Shown: piece by piece, positions 22,710 to 37,050 of the stretch
Layout of the letters: each line of letters starts with the position of its first letter
Numbering within the stretch: the first letter of the stretch is position 1
Notes under the pieces: generated by a model
Told to the model about the DNA's origin: nothing
Seen by the model: only the letters and a program-made list of their open reading frames with translations
Databases searched by the model: none
Assembly: GCA_038363925.1 (NCBI GenBank)
Contig: JAQQWL010000009.1
Coordinates: 124,001-188,000, forward strand
DNA from: Apiospora phragmitis
Lineage: Eukaryota; Ascomycota; Sordariomycetes; Amphisphaeriales; Apiosporaceae
DNA: 64,000 nucleotides
Direction: 5' to 3'
Position numbers and translations under genes: made by a program

Positions 22710-25079
22710 TTAGCAGTTTTTATTTTAATAATAAACTTAGGCAGCTGCCCTTTTTAAAACGAGTCTTCTTTTCGTAAAGGTTTCGTACGAATAGATTACG
22801 CTAATCCGGTATTTAGTACCTACTTGAGCCGTATAGGTGATACTATACCTTTTTAATATTAACTTAATTAAATAATAGGTCCCTTAATAATAATAATAAT
22901 AAGGAAAATTATTATATATTAATATATATTATTTCCTTATTATTAATTAAAAATAATAATAATAATAGAAGTAGTAATAATAGTAAAAGCGTTATCGTAT
23001 ATCGCGATACGTTATACCCCGTTAAGGAAAAAGATATCTCTCTTTTTCTCCTCTTTTTTTACTCGCCGTACGAGTCCAGTCTCTCGATGTACGCTTTTAC
23101 GCGTACGGTTAAATTATTAATTAATACTAACTGTTTAAAGGTTTTATTTAAAAAAAATTTAATAAAGGCGTTTATAAGATTATTTTAGCCGTCGACTTAA
23201 TAGATTTCCGAGATTTCCCTTTTTTTATACGATTCTCGGAGCGATATAATATCGATTATTAATTTTTTTTTATTCGTTATTCCTAATTTAACCAAGTATT
23301 TATAAAGTGATTTCGAGTTTATATAAAGGATTATTAATTTTTTTTTAAAATTCGAAGCTTTATACGAATTTTTTTAATATAGTATTAAGTACGATACCGT
23401 TATTAATACCGGAAATAATACTATATAGTTCGTTAATTAATACGTTTTAAATAATTCTTTTATATTTCGTCGAGCTTTAATAAATAATATTACCTTAAAT
23501 TTCGAATTAATCCCTCGTATAGCTAAGCTTTTAACCTAAAATAACTAGGTATCCAAACTAGGACGTTAAGTTTTTATTATTCGCGAAAAAACCGTCGATA
23601 AAAATATATATCTTTATATAATAAAAATTAAGCGGGATATATCTTAGGCCGCGTATCGGATTCTAGATCTACTAGTTAATCCGTATATTTAGGCTCTTAA
23701 TATCCTTATCCTTTAAAGTCTATACTTAAGCGGCGGTAAACAGGTCGTACGCTACCTCCGGTTAATATATAAATACTAAATATGCTCTTTTTATACGCTA
23801 AGAGATATATTATTAGTTTTTACTAATAATTTTAGGGTTAATAGGCTTTAATTAATTAACTTATCTCTTTTATTCGAAAAAAATATCGTATAATTCTAAT
23901 CGAATTTTACTTCTATTAAACTCGATCGGCGTATTTTCGGTTAAGATATTCTTTAATTTCGTACGAAATTATTCTTTTATTAATTTTTCTTCCTCTTTTC
24001 AAAAAAGGGGCTATAGCGAAGCTAAATATATCGTCGGTTTATATTACTATAATATCGAAAATATCCGGTTTTTCCGTAATAAATAATAAATAAGCGTTAT
24101 ATATTAATACGGTTATTTTTAAATTTCGTACGTAATAATTATAATACGTTTTAAACTAGTGAAATTTTAACTCTACTAATCCGTATAAGGGTAATACGAT
24201 TTAAAATAGCATTCCTTTAAGGTACTAAGTTTTTAGTTTTACCGGTAAGCGTGCGTAAATTAATCGGTTTAGCTTATTATACGACTAAGTATACGCCTAT
24301 ATAATATCGCGTAGCTCGCTTCATACGTTAAAGTCTCGGATCAGGGTCGGTCCAAGGGCTAAAAGGAGTCTTTGGCTCATCCGCTGGATCGTCGGTAACT
24401 AGGTTAGAAAAGCCTCCTTTTCCGTATCTCCATAGCCTTATATTACGAGTCTGGATTTCTCGTACGGCTTCGTAGTTTTTCCTTTAATCTCTCGTATGAG
24501 CCGTGTTTTGAAAATTCTCCGGTCGTTGTGTACGTTCGGATCGAATTTAACGAATTCGAAAATTCTTTATATAACGAGGTTATTAATTTTTTTAACGTTA
24601 GACTCCTAGAACGGGTATCCGGACAAAATAATAACCTCGTTTTATTAAAACTTAACTACTAGGTCGTAATTCTCTTATTCTTTTTAAATAAAGAATATAG
24701 CGGCTCGAGTATTCCGAAGTAGATATTTTTTAGGTCGTCTTCGGCCACGTTATACGGGAGCTACCGTAATTTCTTCGGCTATCGGTTCGGTATTTAGGGT
24801 ACTTGCCGGCTATTCTAAATCTGGTTATATATCCGGCTCGTTACGCGGTTCTTCGGCCTTTTCCCGGTAGTACGGCTTGATTTAAATTACTTAAAAGGCT
24901 TTTAAGCCGTTTAAGGTATCCACTCGAATTATACGGTTTTTAATAACTGCTATCTTATATAGTTTAGTTTATCCTTCTTTTTCTCGCTAGACTAGAACTT
25001 TACTCCGGAGCGGGAGTATTAAAATATTATAAATAACTGGTTTATTCCGGGTATTTAGAGCTCGGTAAATATCGATATT

Positions 25080-25250
25080 TATACGTATCTTCCGAAGTAT
25101 CTTTATTACTTTCCGTACGGCTTTTCCTCGTGCTTAGATCTCCAGTAACGGTAGTGAGTTCCCGTCGATACGAGGGTATATTCCGAATACGAGCAGGGTA
25201 AGAACTAAGCTATCGGGGCCAGCCGTATCGTTTAAAGCTTTAATTACTAT
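25080..25250 (-). pseudogene. LTR-B pol fragment
   Basis: Minus-strand reading recovers NDTAGPDSLVLTLLVFG then IYPRIDG, which resembles a segment I associate with the integrase-RT linker of fungal LTR retroelement polyproteins. Only this fragment is clear; the surroundings are RIP-mutated, so the superfamily is left open. Confidence 0.45.
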
Positions 25251-26550
25251 TTAAAGTATTATCTCAACATTTATATAATAACCGAGATCTTTTTATAAAA
25301 TATTAAAGGCCTTACGTAATAGAACATGCGCTTATTTAATTTTATTTATTATTTAATAAGCTTCGATAAGTATTTACTTATAAGTAATTTCTATTATCCG
25401 TACATAGTTTCGAAATTCTCTTTAAAAAGTATATACCCGGATCGTACGAGATATAATTAAAAAGTCCCTAATATATATATATTTAACACTTATAGAAAAT
25501 ATTCTAAGTATTTCGTATACTAAGCGAATATAAAAATATAACCGCCTAAAAGAATATATTCGAATCTATTACGTAAAGTATGTTTTATTTATTAATATAA
25601 ATAACGTTTATAATAATCTTATAATTAAACTCGTATTCGTTTTATAACGAGAATTTAAATCTTTATAATACCGGATTATACGCTTAATATTAAAAGTAAA
25701 ACTTTTAAATCTCGTTAAAAGCAATAAGGTCGACGTCGTCGTAGCCGGCGTTCTTTAAAAAAATATAAAGCTTTTCCGTACAAAAGTGTTTAAAACGTCG
25801 GTAAAGGTGTCAAAACTATTTTTTAATAAAATATAACGTTATTTCTATATAGCTAGTATTAAAAAACGGGTGTCTTTATCTCTTAATTATAAAAAGTATT
25901 TCGCCGTTTTTTTATATAATAAAATTAAGGATATTATTATAATACGTTTTAAACCGGTTAATATTATATAATAAAAATAAAAAAAAAGTTATAATATTTA
26001 AAATATAATACTTTATTATTTTTAATAAATTCCGTATATTAATTATTTTAATCGATAAAATAGGCTTTAAATTTTCGAACTTAATTTCGACGCTTCCCGG
26101 GGTTTAATTAATTCGTACGTCTAGGTTTTCTCGTATATAGGCTTCTATTTAAAGCTTTTTAATTATTAAAAATAAGGCGGCGCCGATATTTTAAAGCTCT
26201 TTTTAATAAGTTTAACTATACGGGCTATTAAGATTAAATTAGTCGGCCTATATAATAGTTTCTAAATAAATATCCTTATTAATAAGCCGGTAATAAAACG
26301 CGGCGTCCGTTAAGTAAGTAATACTTTATTATATATCTTTTAAATCGAGATACTCGTACTCCTTTTCGTTATTTTCTAGCTCTTCCTTATTCTATTTCTA
26401 GTTCTAGACGAACGTTTTATACTTATCTTAAAAAAAGGGGCTTTATTCGACACTATCGCACGCTTAGAGATATTAGTTCCTTACTCGGGACTATTCTTCG
26501 GCTAAATAATTTATTAATTAATAGCCTTACTTATAATAGATTCGGTAGGT

Positions 26551-26798
26551 TATAACGATTTATTTAATAAATCTTTAAAATAATAAATATTATTACTACT
26601 CTTATTAATAATAATTCTTTTTTTATAAAATAACTAGGCTATATTACCTATATATATATATATAAAGCGTGTCGACGCCGTAAATATCCTTAACGGCGTG
26701 GGGGATGCGGGCTTTTCTAAGTCCGATCTTTTTTGATCCTGCTGGATCTGTAGCGTTAAGCTCTTTTCGTCGTATTTTTTTTAATTTATATATTAATA
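26551..26798 (-). repeat. LTR-C, left LTR
   Basis: Matches 32,413-32,659 throughout. Similarity ends abruptly at taata/taaca. Confidence 0.8.
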
Positions 26799-27159
26799 CC
26801 CCCTTTTAATAATAACTTTTTATTACTAAAGTTTAATTACTATTATCCGTATATAATATATTACTTGAAATACTTTAATTCTAGCTGTTCGAGCTATTTT
26901 TAAAATTGCGGCCTATCTAATACTTTAATAAACCTATTAGCTAGATTATTTTTATTTAATACAAATATTGGCTTAATTCGACCTATTAGGACTTCGTTGC
27001 GTACGTAGTTATAATAAACTTTAACGTAACGTTTCTTCTAGTTTATAGCTATACTTTTAGATTATAAAATAGCCCTGTACTATTTATAAGTATAGTGATA
27101 AGGTTTTTAAATATTTAGTTAATCTTTTTTAAAAAGGATCGTACTTATGCTAGCTTTTT

Positions 27160-30100
27160 AGTATACGCGCTAGCGGCGATATATTCGGCTTTTATAGTGA
27201 ATAGTGCTATATAGCTTTATAGTTTTAATAGCTAAATAATTAGATATCCTGCTAGGAAGATAACGAAGCTAGTGGTTAACCTAGCAAATTCAATATCTCC
27301 CGCGAAGTCGGAATCGATTATTACGAATAATCCTAATATATTATATTTATAGTACGCGTGATTAAAAGATAGCGCTCTATATTAAATAGTTAAGTTTTTT
27401 ATACTTTTCGTATATTTCGGTATTTTACTTAGTATCTTTTAGTAGTCTTTACTCGGGTTATTTATAAACCGAGTTTATAATAAGGCGGCGTATATTAAGT
27501 CTAGCTTAGCGATATATATTAAATAAGTAAAAGTGCCTATTATATATAAGAAATTAGTAATATTTTCTTTTTTAGCCTCGTTTAGATGTTAAATAGTAAC
27601 GTTTCTCGATTCCGGGGTGATTAGTGTATTAATCGGTTTAGTTAATTTAAAACCTAAGTGGTTTATAGCTTTATTTAGATATTGTTATTAATTAAGCCGA
27701 ACGTCTTTAATCTCGGAAAATTATAAGAGTTTAATTTTTAAGAACTAATCTACGTTTTTAAAGTTTTTAATTAGCACCGACTTACTAATTTTAATAATAA
27801 TATTCTCAATCTTTCGAAAGTCCGCTTTAATGATAAAGAAATCGTTAACGTATAAAGCTATAAGTATTCCGGCTTTCTTATTATAATATATCGCGTCGTT
27901 ACATTATAAGGGCTTAAAGCCTTGCTTACCTAAGATATTTCTAATAATAAATTACTACACTGTTCTTGACTACTTTAGCCCGTAAAGTAGTAATAATAAT
28001 TAAATAATAACTTCTCGTTACCAACCATGTCTTTTCGCTTAATTAAGATATTTCTCGAAGAACTCCTTTAATAACAGGAACTGTCGTATAAAGACTTCTT
28101 TTTTTAGCTTCCTATTAAGATACGTAGTAATAAAATTAATCTGTTTAATATATTACCTGTTCGTTGCTATTAGAGCTAATATAATACGTTAGGACGCTAA
28201 TTTAGCTATAATAGCTATAGTTTCGTTATAATTTACCCCTTTTTTCTAAATAAACCCTTTAGCCACGATCTAGGCTTTAAACTTTTCTAGTTTTCTTATA
28301 AATAAATACTTCTTTTTTAGTACTTATTTCGTATCTACTAAGTTTTAATGCGAGGGTTTTTTCTCCTAGAACTCGAATATTCCTTGTCGAGATTTTCTTA
28401 AATCTTTTTAAATATAGCATCTCGTTATAACGAGCTTTCCTCGCCTTTTATAACCTCTTAAAAGCTCGGCTCGTCTTCTAGGTTTATTAAGAATAGTTAG
28501 AGCGTCGATAACTCTAGGAAATCGAGATAATCGTCTTAATCCTTTTAATTAAATAGATCCGCTCCCTCCTTCTAAAGCTTTACCCTTTTTTAGGGCACGT
28601 TTACCATTTAGGTTAGTATATAATAGTGTAATAAGCTTATATAGAAGTTAGCGATATTTAAATCGTACGAAGAGTTCGCTTATAATAATAAGTAGCCGGA
28701 CTTTTCAGTTCTAAAGAGGGCGATGTCTAATAGGTATGCTACGCGATAATCCTTATAATTTTTTATAAGGCTACCGATATCGCTAACAGTATAGTATACG
28801 TTATCCGGGTGGGAGTTTATTAGGAATATTAAAGCCCTTTTCTCGATAAGGTATAGCTGCTACTTTTTTCTCGGCCTGCTACGTCTAATAATACCAAATT
28901 CGTTGTCGGTTTTATTTTTTTTAACCACGTTCTGGTTTAAAGCTTTAACTTTTATTCTTTTTATTATTCGGTAACATAATCGTTTTTATACGTATTATAA
29001 TAAAGACTTTATAATATATTTTAAATTAGCCGTTAAAATACCCGGTTTAATATCTTTATAAAAGGTAATATATAATGTAGTTAAGAATCTACCGCCGTTA
29101 ATTAACTATATAACGTAGTTTACTAACCTTTTATAACTAAAGAATAATGCCTCGACTTTTTTAAGTTCTATTTTCTCTGCCTAGGTACGTTCTTTCAGAT
29201 TGATCAGGACTATGTACCGTGCTTTAAGAATACGTAGCTTTTTATAGTTAGGTTTAGTTTTACTAGATCCGATTCCTTCGTTAAATATTTTATCTAAAGT
29301 AGTTACTATTATAAACTACACCGTTTTGTTTAATATATATATAGTAGCGTTTAGAACATACGACTAAAAATAAATCGGGATCTTTAACTGTAAGTACATA
29401 GCTCGGGCTTCGTTTTAAAGAAAACGAATATGTTGCTCTAATACGCCATTTTAGTATTAATTATAGGGGGATAATTAGATAAAATCGATCCCTTTCCTTT
29501 TATAATAAGTTTTAATTATTAATATGCCGAACTCACTACTTTTATCTAGCCGTAATATTATAACCGTTTTTAACGCTTTAAATAATCTCTTAGCTAAGAA
29601 ATTAACTTGGCGTTAACCTAGTCGAAATAGTTTATAAAGTTTTAAAATACCTCGTTTTTATATCGATAGTTATTATAACGCTTTTTTCGATTAAACTTAT
29701 CTATTATAAATAAATAGTATCGTTTCTTATTTATAGATATAGGTTTAATTTCTTTCATATCTACTTATATAATCTCTTTAATATAATAAGCTAGTTATTA
29801 TATATTTTTTAAAACGTATTGCTATATCTTCGCTATATCGTAGGCAATATAAGGCATTTATTCTACTTCTTTCTCGTTAAGGTCGATACTTTCTATTAAG
29901 CGGATCGTTTTAATTAAGCGCTCGTAGCCTAAATAGTAGAGTTGTCTATACCATAGTCTAGTTTTTTTTCGGAGCTCTTTATTAATATCCTAACTGGCGG
30001 CGATTTTTTTATTACGGCTACTAGCCTCTAGTTATTAATTTTAGCTCGTTTAAAATAAGAAAAACCCTCTCTTTAAAATATCGATTTAGGTTATTTTATT

Positions 30101-30800
30101 TCCGCGATATTAAAGGCTTGTCCTTATTAAGCGGCCTTCGCCTTTATACCACTATTTTTTAAAAATAATCTTTAGGGGAAACCGCGAGATATATAGGTTA
30201 AACTTTATATAAATACTAGAGATTTTAGTACCGTTCAAAAGTCTTTAATAAAGTGTTCCTATATAAGTAGTTATAACCGGCCTTCCGCCGGTATTAATTA
30301 AGAATTTATGCTTAGTAATATCTATTATAAAGCTTTTAACGAAGTTTTTTATAAAATTTATAATATTTACATCGGCTCTTAAATCCTATAAGAGCTTATT
30401 ATTATCTAATAATTAATTAGAATAAACGTAAAATATATTAGCAACGTCGTTGAGACTACTTTTATCTTTCCTACTCTATTAAAGAAAAGTCGCTGCTCTT
30501 AACGTTTCGAAGTAATCCGATTACTAATTATCGATAGTTCTTAACTCTGTCTAATAATATCGGATTAATTCTTTAAACTTTATTAAATCGGCTGATCTAG
30601 TTAACTGCGTACTATATATTATAGGGCCGTGAATAGTATCCTCTAGTCTAGATGGCGGATTATAGCCCGTGGTTTATATACCTATACTTATTAAAGTATC
30701 GCCTTTTTAGGCTGTTTAATTATTATTAGCTACTACTTTTAAATAATCTTTAACGATATATCCGTATTTTCTATACTTAAAGCATAAAAGGCTTCCGTTT
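27160..30800 (-). pseudogene. Copia pol remnants
   Basis: Minus-strand reading: RNase H DIEFARLTTSFVIFLAGY then KAEYIAASAYTKKLA at about 27,320-27,160; RT catalytic block ALYVNDFFI (from YVDD) at 27,841-27,852; and, near 30,790-30,755, a gag-type zinc knuckle CFKYRKYGYIVKD in which the second Cys and the His have become Tyr. The order gag-knuckle upstream and RNase H last fits Copia. Multiple stops; non-functional. Confidence 0.75.
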
Positions 30801-32412
30801 TATCTCTTCGGGGACGATATTCGTTAAACTGGCCTCTGCTACGTTCGCGTCTTCCCCCTTTACTCTTTTAAGCGGTATTCGCGTTGCTTTTACTTTAAAT
30901 ATATAATTTTTATAATATAATAAAGTCTTTTATTATGAACACTAGTGAGTATTATTAATGGCGGAATAACGTCGTTATTAATTAATACTAAAACTTAGCC
31001 TTTTCTATTAAGTTAAAGAATTAAATAACTTTATTAAGTTCTAAAAGCTATAATAACAATAAAGAGAAGTAGTTATTTAATCGCTTTTCCTATTAAGTAA
31101 GGAATTAAATAAGGTCTTTACCGTTGTATTTATAATTTATTAATTCTTTAAAAAATATCGCTTCGCGGAGCGAATTGACTTATCCATATATTTTAATAAA
31201 CTTATCGAATATTTCCGTCCTTTTCTTTATCTTTTGAATTAAGGCTAACGGTTTTAATTTAATTATACGCTAAACCGTAATAACGATACGAAGCTTGTTA
31301 TTATTAAATAAAATTATATCTTTATAGATATTCGTATATTTTAATATTAACTAGATTATAAAATTATAATTATCCTAGTTTTCGGTCCTTTTTAAGAAGT
31401 ATTCTTTATTAAGCTTAAAATAGAATTTATTCTAATCTATTTCCGCGTCCTTTAACGCTAAAAATATCGTATTTAGCAATAAGTCGACCGGTCCGGTATG
31501 GCCTGGACTTCTCTTTCGTCCGCCTCTTCTGGGTACATGTCTTCCCGGAGGTCTGGTCGAGCTAGGATCAGAGGGTTTTAGCGACCCTGGTGGTCCTAGG
31601 CTTCGGGGGGGGATACTCTTTTCGATCCTTCTCTACCCGCCCTCTTTGCGTTAATCTTAATTACCAGGCTAACAATCCGACGGAGGGATACTCTCCTCGA
31701 TCTTTCTCTATCCGCCCTCTTTATATTAATCTTAGTTGTTAAACTAACGATCCGACGGGGGGATACTCTTTTCGATCCCTTTTTACCCGCCCTCTTTTTA
31801 TTAAATCCGATTTTAATTATTAAATTAACGATCTCTTTTTTAATTTTATTATTAATTCCTAAAGACGCTTTTTATTAATTAAGTACGAATGGCCCGGATA
31901 TATCGTATACGGATATCCTAAGGCACGATTATCCGTCTTTTATAACCTTTATTATAAGGGCCTTCCCTTTCGTTATAAAGTGCTAATCTCGATATATTCG
32001 TAACTCCCTTATTTTTACGGTAAGGTCCGCAGCTTTTTAATTAAACTTTATAAGTTTCCGGTTTTTATCCTTATTACGTTCTTATAACGTTTATAATTTC
32101 TTTTATTCCTAAAATAGTTAGTTATAATTCTCTTAACTTCTCTTTTAATATAAGGCTAGAAAACTATATAGTATTAATTTCGTAAGTTTAAATGCTTAAT
32201 TAAGCGTTATAAATAAGTTTAGAGCAAAAACTAAGATAAAGCTAGCTAGCTCGGATCCGGTATTATCGGTTCCTAGACTATTATCGATACTAAACTATTT
32301 ATTATTAAACATTACGGAAACGTGTAAGAAAAAGGGTAAGGGTAAAAAGTATTAATTAACGATTACTATATTAATTACGGTAATTTAAGAAACTATATTA
32401 AAAATATTACTA

Positions 32413-32659
32413 TATAACGATCTATTTAATAAGTTTTTAAAATAATAAATATTATTACTACTCTTATTAATAATAATTCTTTTTTTATAAAATAACTAAG
32501 CTATATTACCTATATATATATATAAAGAACGTGTCGACGCCGTGGATATCCTTAACGGCGTTGGGGATACGGGCTTTTCCAAGTCCGATCCTTCCTGATC
32601 CTGCTGGATCTGTAGCGTTGAGCTCCTTCGTCGCATCCTCTTTAATTCATATGCTAACA
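32413..32659 (-). repeat. LTR-C, right LTR
   Basis: Partner of 26,551-26,798; less RIP-mutated, ending atatgctaaca. Confidence 0.8.
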
Positions 32660-34505
32660 GGTTCCTCGTTCGAACTTCCGGTTCTTATATAGTAATCTTA
32701 GTTAGAAAGTGCCGGCGGGTCGCTAGATCCTTTCCTATCCTGGTGGTCGGCTATTATATAATAATTTATTGCCGTAAACTGGTCGGTTTTTTTTCGTACG
32801 GTTATTTATAAACCGTTTATTAATCAGGTATATGTCTTTAGCCGGGTTTCGATATAGTTCCTCCGTTAGGTATCGTTCCGAGATCCTCTAGTTTATTGCT
32901 ATACTTAGCGATACGCAAAGGTCCGAGAATAGCGCTTTATATATTAGCTTTTAGTAGATAAGGGCTAGTAAAAGTTCCGGAACTCCTCGACAGGCTCTTA
33001 CGACGGAGGTATAGAGAGCGATCTCTCTTTCGAATCCTTTTCCGAGGGCTCGTTATGCGAGCTAGAGCTTATTTAGCAAGATTTCTAAGACCTCGATAGG
33101 TTATTTCTCGGCGTTCTTATTTTTTATTCGTACGAAAAAGGTTATCGTTTAATCCGTAAAGTATTATACGTAATTTATTATCGTATTAAAATACGAGTTT
33201 ATTAAATAATATATCTCGTTTTATCTCTTTTTAAGTCCGATATAATTAAAATAAAATACCTCCGCACGGCCGGAAAGAATATTTAAAAAAACTATATAAT
33301 ATTAGTCTTTAATATATTTAGCCGTCGATATATTTTAATAAATATCCGTACTCTATCGCAAAAGATGTCGTACGGCTTGCCGGTATAATTCTTTTCCTTT
33401 TTTTATACCTTCGAGAAGGTGACGACCTTATTCTAATCGATTTTGCCGTTATAAATAGCTCGGCTTAGAGGGATATCGTATTTCGTAACGTACGCTGGAC
33501 TAGATAATCGTACGGTCTGGTCCGGCGGTACCGGAGTTAGAAAAAGAAAAGGGACGATATCTTACGACGTTTAAGTGTTTAGGAATCTAGGGTTAGACGT
33601 CGGGCCTGGAGTATCCCGTAGTATTACGGACGATTGCTTTATATAGAGACTAAGTGTCTTTTACTTAGGCGGCGGTTATTCGATTATTTATTTTAAGGAA
33701 GAGTATAAAATATCCTTTTTTCAGGTTTCCGAAATCGGTTCTGCCGGTCGGTCCTATTAGTGTACAGGAGCGGCCGGTGGTATTAGTCGTGCGAGCTTAC
33801 TTTTAAAAGATCCGCCTATCGGTATATTAACTCCGTTTCCCTCGAAGTAATAATAGAACTCTTTCTAGAATATATAATTAATTTAATTAAATTAGTATTT
33901 AGTTTATCTTTCGAATTTTATATTAAACGCCTTTTAAAAGAATATTTCTTTCATTTTTAATATATAATATTTTAAAAAGTATTATACGAGGTATGTTATA
34001 AGTAGTTCGAGTATTATCTCTTCGGAAAATACTTTTAGAAGTTCGAGTTCTTAAAGAGCGAGGTTAACGTTCTTTTTCTAGACTGTTAAAAAGATCCCAG
34101 TATCTTGGGAAACTTCTTCGTACGTAAATAGTTCGGGGTTTAAGGTCGTCGGTCTATCTAGGTTCGGTATATCTAAGCTCGATCCCGATTCGCCGACCGT
34201 AATTAATTCCATTTTAATAGGGGTTATTATTTTATAGATCGTATAATAAGGTTATTTAAATATATAATTATACATAACTTAATTAATTTCGTATATAATT
34301 CGGAACCTAGTCTCCTCTTTATAATATATACTCGGGAAAAGGGGTTCCTCCTCGTACGGTTAATTTAGTTCGGCTCTTTCTCCGAATTTTTAACGGGCGG
34401 AAATTCTCGGGGCTGTTTAATACGGTCGCCTTTACGTCGGTAAAGGCGTAGAACCGTCTCTTTACTCTTATTAATTTATAATCGCTACGAATAATTATTA
34501 ATTAA

Positions 34506-34713
34506 TATTAAATAAGCTTTCGTATATACGTATAAATTCCGGGTTTAATCGAGGTTTAATCGTTATATTTTATTACTTATATCTATCTTTAATACGAGCT
34601 ACGAGGGGTATCGTATACCCCTCTTAATAAAATAAGAAAGGGGTTCGTGCGCGTAGATACGTGGCACCCCTTTTAGAGTAATATAGAAAACCTTAGTTCC
34701 TGCTGTTTTAATA
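34506..34713. repeat. LTR-B right LTR
   Basis: A 208-bp LTR starting TATTAAATAAGC and ending ctgctgttttaata, aligned base for base with the solo copy at 38,916-39,124. Confidence 0.85.
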
Positions 34714-36119
34714 AATAAAGTATTTATTTATTAAAAAAGATTTTTAAAATTAATTTTAAACTTATAAACTAAATAACGAAAAAGAATATATATAATTATA
34801 TATAAAATAATTTTTATAAAAAAATTGAATACGTTCTTTAAAAAAGGTTAATTTAACCTTTTTAAAATATTAAAGAGTTAAGAAATCGCGAGTCTAGCTT
34901 AGAAAAGCCCTTATTATTAAGGAATCTTAAGCGCTATAAGATAATAAAGTAAAAGAGAAGCGTTTAGCGACCGATAAAAGCGAGAGTAGTAATTCGTTAA
35001 AAAGGAGCGTAACGAGCGATAAACGCTATAATATTTACGGCGAAATAAGTTATAATACGAGAATATATAAAAAGGATATAAAATTAAATAATGAATTAAA
35101 TAAAGAATAATTTTAATTAATTAAAAACCTTATTATTAAATATACTTATATAAAAGTATTAAAAAGTAGTAAAACTAAACGAAATAATAATATAAGCGAA
35201 ATAATAATAAACTACGTTATATTTATTTTATTATGTTTAAAAATAATTAATGCTTATAATTTTTAAACATTAGGTAATTTTTAATAAATAATGAAGTAAA
35301 TTATTTTTATTAAAAATAAAATCTTCACTTAATAATAAAACGCCTCGATATAAGTTTTTTATATTATAAATTAAATAATATATATATATATATATATTTA
35401 TTAATATATAAAATAACTTTTATTAAATAGTAATTTGATACTTTTTAATCGTTAAAAAATATAAATAAATAAAAAATCCCGCGTTTAATTTAAAGGAGCC
35501 TGTATTATATAAGAATTTCAAGAGTTATAAAACGAGAAAATAAAAGAGAAGCGTTTAATAATTAATAAAGGCGAAACGAAGGATTTATTAAAATAAAGGG
35601 CGACCGGTAAAAAGCGTTATAATATTCGAGTATAAGAAAATATAAAATTAAAAAAAAGTAATTTTGAATTATTTAAAAACTTAAAATGGGATTAATTTAT
35701 ATAAAACTATTAAAATATAAAAATGTGATTAATTTAATAATATAACCGATTTAGTTATAAACTAAGTTATATTAATAATATACGAAAGTATTTAAATATA
35801 TAATATAAAAAACGCTTTAACGTACCCCACGGTCTTATTTCCTATATGGTCTAATTTCCTACTTTCTTATATTTTCGCGTAACGCTTTATTTTTACCGCA
35901 TTCTTTTATTATATTATTATAGTTAGCTTTTAAAAAGATAGTAACGTTATTTTAACGTTGTAAACCTTTTAAAACGATTTAAAATTAAGTATACAATATA
36001 CGGCTAAAATATTTAATATTTTACGAAAACCCTTTTTTAATTATCGACGCGATATAACTTTAAGATTTAATATTCGACTATTAACGTAAAAGCTTATTAT
36101 TTTTAAAGAGGAAATAATT

Positions 36120-37050
36120 ATAAAGTATATAAATAATTTAAATTCGCTAACCTTTTTCTCTCGTATAAGTAAAGTCGAAGGTATAGCGAATTAATTATTT
36201 AATTAACGCGATGCGGACCGCGTCGGCGTTAACTAGGCTTCGAGCTTTATACGATAATAATTAGACCTTTAGACGCGTTTTAATCGAAGAATCGATTATT
36301 AAAAAGTCATTTACGAAAATCCCGACGCGTATCGCGCGTAGTTTATCTTTATACGAAATATAATTTATAAATACGAGATTTAAAAAGAGGATATTTATAA
36401 TTTTAATAAAACTAGCTTTTTTATAAGTTAAATCTCGTTCGAAATAATTATTATTACCTTTAATCGATATAAAAGGCTTAAAATAATATAATAAAAGAAC
36501 TAGGAATAGATTATACTTATTTAAAGCGTCGGATCGTACGGTTACGCTATCCCTCCGTATATTATTTTTACCGGAAAAACGTACCTCTCTTCCTAATACG
36601 AAAACAGCCTATTATCGAAGGATTAGGTGATTATAGTTATTAAAAATAACTAAACCTCGAATAAAAGAGGCGAGGAATAGATTCGATACTTTAATTAATA
36701 TATTAGGTTTAGTACGAAAGGTCGTTATCGCCTCTTAGTTTTAAACGGCTACGAAAGCTGCTACTCGATAACTTTCGAGATCTATTATAAAAAAAACTCG
36801 ATTATTATACTTTATATATTTATTTATTCGTTATATAAGCTTTAACCTCTTAATTTCCGCTATTTTTATATATTAAAAAAGTTATATAAAAAAGAAATCG
36901 AAGGTTTTATACGGGCGTATATTATCTATATTTTAAAGGAAAACTTCTTACCGGCGTTATTAAAAGCGGTCTAAGCGATTTCTATTATTTTAAATATATA
37001 GGGAGGTTTTCGAAAAATAAGACTCGTTTTATAAGGCTTAGAATATATTA
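36120..37050 (+). pseudogene. Decayed pogo-type transposase
   Basis: Plus-strand translation recovers FANLFLSRI, then QTRFNRRIDYQKVIYENPDA-like sequence with stops, FIIFTGKTYLSS-like text, and LLVLNGYESCYSITFEIYY near 36,735-36,790 followed by PLNFRYFYILKKLYKKEIEG. This is the CENP-B plus DDE layout of pogo-type transposases with the catalytic Asp now Asn. No inverted repeats could be delimited. Confidence 0.65.

Larger units (their letters stand above)
26551..32659 (-). mobile_element. LTR-C: Copia-type LTR retrotransposon inside LTR-B
   Basis: Direct repeats of about 248 bp at 26,551-26,798 and 32,413-32,659 share the core gtgtcgacgccgt and the stretch gatcctgctggatctgtagc. They enclose 5.6 kb, a usual Copia size. 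Minus-strand translation gives Copia RT and RNase H landmarks. No clean 5-bp target duplication was found (taggt on the left, ggttc on the right), so the exact ends may be off by a few bases or the flank has mutated. Confidence 0.8.
12377..34713. mobile_element. LTR-B retroelement, outer host of the nest
   Basis: The 208-bp LTR is intact at 34,506-34,713 and present as a solo copy at 38,916-39,124. The left LTR is split: its first six bases are 12,377-12,382 and the rest is 22,508-22,709, because LTR-A inserted between them. Without the insertion the left LTR is also 208 bp. Internal DNA is about 22,710-26,550 plus 32,660-34,505. Flanks are aatta (left) and aataa (right), a near but imperfect 5-bp duplication. 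The pol fragment at 25.1 kb reads on the minus strand. Superfamily not resolved. Confidence 0.7.
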
